DNA of 64,000 nucleotides, from positions 7,632 to 71,631 of the forward strand of contig JACTVT010000003.1 in the NCBI GenBank assembly GCA_014465955.1, given 5' to 3'. This document shows positions 63,239-64,000 of this stretch, piece after piece (the stretch's first letter is position 1; each line of letters begins with the position of its first letter). This stretch comes from Eubacterium sp. (GTDB taxonomy: Bacteria; Bacillota; Clostridia; Oscillospirales; Acutalibacteraceae). The translations under genes were made by a program, and so were the position numbers. Under the pieces are notes generated by a model. The model did not search any database, was not told the DNA's origin, and saw nothing but the letters and a program-made list of their open reading frames with translations.

Positions 63239-63318
63239 GTAGGGGTCGGCGTCCTCGACGACCCGCAACTCACCAAATCGTTATTACAACACCGTAGGGG
63301 CAATTCACGAATTGCCCG
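63239..63318 (+). repeat. two GTAGGG-type hairpin repeats
   Basis: 63239-63265 has arms GGGTCGGCG / CGACGACCC around TCCT with one internal G/A mismatch. 63294-63318 has arms GGGCAATTC / GAATTGCCC around AC. Confidence 0.9.
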
Positions 63319-63379
63319 ATTACATTTCCGTAGATTTTAATGTGTACCACGCCTGCACATTCCATAAGGTTTAACGACA

Positions 63380-63673
63380 CTAATGCTTGGTCAATTCAAC
63401 ATTATCGGGATAACTGCAGGAGAGCAGTTCAATTCCGACAATGAACGAATCAATTAATAATTTTGCGGCGGCAGATATATCACCGAAGGATATAACCGCC
63501 TCGCCCGGGGCATAACAAAAGCCCACAGTATCATCTGTGAGCCTGTTTATGCTTTCCTGTAAATTGTAAGTCAATACCGAAACGGCGGAGCAAACAATAT
63601 CCCTGCCATATTCGGCGTACCCTGCATGGCCTTTAACGGTTATGCAGTTTTTTTCTTTTGTTACGGTTATCAT
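63380..63673 (-). CDS. Prp-type ribosomal-processing cysteine protease (YsxB/DUF464)
   Basis: 97 residues. The catalytic His16 in KGHAGYAEYG and Cys28 in DIVCSAVSVL define the Prp family, which trims the N-terminal extension of ribosomal protein L27 in Firmicutes. The family gene normally sits between rplU and rpmA, but neither is present here. The nearest good RBS (AAGGAGG) serves a two-codon frame (ATG ACT TAG, complement of 63675-63683) that ends one base before this ATG, so expression may rely on reinitiation. Confidence 0.85.
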   Translation of the reverse strand: MITVTKEKNCITVKGHAGYAEYGRDIVCSAVSVLTYNLQESINRLTDDTVGFCYAPGEAVISFGDISAAAKLLIDSFIVGIELLSCSYPDNVELTKH

Positions 63674-63712
63674 TCTAAGTCATATTATCCTCCTTAAAAA
63701 TAAGCATAAGAA

Positions 63713-63743
63713 AAGCACCCTGCAGGCGACTGCAAAAGTGCTT
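63713..63743 (-). terminator. terminator of the 66-residue gene
   Basis: Minus strand AAGCACTTTTGCAG / CTGCAGGGTGCTT with TCGC loop, followed by TTCTTATGC. It overlaps the stop codon. Confidence 0.8.
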
Positions 63744-63942
63744 AATTAACAAATAAATGCTTATATTTTTGCTGCAATTCTTTAAGTTTTTTTGCATATT
63801 TTTTATGAATCACAGTAGTTTCCCCATCTAATCCTTTGATTTGCGGCATTTCAACTTTATCTATTTCATCAATCATTTTATCGCGTAAGTCAAAAGCTTC
63901 TGATTGATATTTTTTATAATCAGGATGTTCTTTATTTACCAT
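63742..63942 (-). CDS. hypothetical 66-residue protein
   Basis: Highly charged and helical: MVNKEHPDYKKYQSEAFDLR, a middle VEMPQIKG turn, and a Lys/Glu-rich C-terminal helix (KKYAKKLKELQQKYK). GAGAGGG precedes the ATG and a terminator lies at its end, so it looks like a real gene. I do not recognise the family, and there is no membrane segment or known motif. Confidence 0.6.
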   Translation of the reverse strand: MVNKEHPDYKKYQSEAFDLRDKMIDEIDKVEMPQIKGLDGETTVIHKKYAKKLKELQQKYKHLFVN

Positions 63943-64000
63943 TTTTTACCCTCTCATAAATAAAATTATATTTTTTTGATAATATTTTCATCACTTCATG

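Noticed and set aside
47994..63318. CRISPR array among the short repeats
   Set aside because: Repeats are dispersed singly or in small clusters, in both orientations, with no regular spacers and no cas genes.

Overview
The window reads as core chromosome of a low-GC, spore-forming, butyrate-producing anaerobe of the Clostridia, most likely an Oscillospirales (Ruminococcaceae-like) gut bacterium. The evidence is the DapL route to diaminopimelate, the sporulation genes ylbJ, yqfC/yqfD and a PdaA-like deacetylase, a complete acetyl-CoA to butyryl-CoA operon, a hexuronate (uxa/uxu/kdg) pathway, and intergenic spaces full of small palindromic repeats. I cannot name the species from sequence alone, and I see no prophage, plasmid, CRISPR array or intact insertion sequence.

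Layout. 1-4.3 kb: dapF, dapL, purC, purB. 4.4-7.4 kb: a PAS protein and the divergent sporulation genes ylbJ and yqfCD. 7.4-16.3 kb: hexuronate catabolism in two blocks (uxuA-uxuB and uxaC-kdgK-eda) separated by lemA, a DUF2207 membrane protein and a LOG-family gene. 16.2-18.1 kb: a yybP-ykoY (Mn2+) riboswitch with its own promoter and terminator in front of a Na/Pi-cotransporter gene. 18.16-18.3 kb: a 27-residue micro-gene with its own promoter, RBS and terminator. 18.5-28.4 kb (minus strand): pdaA, mreB-mreC-mreD-mrdA-mgsA, then hisS-aspS-HD hydrolase. 28.5-34.6 kb: prfB, a RING/DUF2628 membrane protein, galU, a CPBP protease, tadA and a sialyltransferase-like gene. 34.6-39.6 kb: an ECF sigma gene split by a frameshift at an A8 run and its putative membrane partner, nadA-nadB-nadC, and a HAD phosphatase. 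39.7-44.9 kb: two adjacent K+ uptake systems (KtrB/KtrA-like and TrkA/TrkH-like). 45-50 kb: murA, walJ, rlmH and asnB. 50.1-51.1 kb: tRNA-Thr, tRNA-Tyr with a partial duplication of its 3' end, and a second ECF-like sigma factor. 51.3-57.4 kb: thl-crt-hbd-bcd-etfB-etfA. 57.6-64 kb: a GIY-YIG protein, a minus-strand operon (a Nudix protein with a pyrophosphatase-like N-terminus, a small multidrug-export protein, a nucleotidyltransferase, a membrane-anchored GH27 glycosidase), an orphan Prp-type protease and a 66-residue hypothetical protein.

How the genes work together. The uxaC, uxuA, uxuB, kdgK and eda products take glucuronate or fructuronate to pyruvate and glyceraldehyde 3-phosphate. The thl to etfA operon then drains acetyl-CoA and NADH to butyryl-CoA. 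The final butyrate-releasing enzyme (but or buk) is not in this window. The mre/PBP2, murA, galU, dapF and dapL genes serve envelope and wall synthesis, and ylbJ, yqfCD and pdaA serve the spore.

The most unusual layer is non-coding. At least 25 copies of a short GTAGGG-headed hairpin lie between genes, and their stems differ by compensatory changes. A second covarying hairpin cassette, a larger palindromic MITE-like element in two copies, and terminators sharing one loop core are also present. Other points worth attention are the Mn2+ riboswitch on a phosphate-transporter gene, the micro-gene, a methylglyoxal synthase lacking its usual catalytic Asp, a terminator hairpin whose arm contains the next gene's Shine-Dalgarno sequence, and the frameshifted ECF sigma gene.
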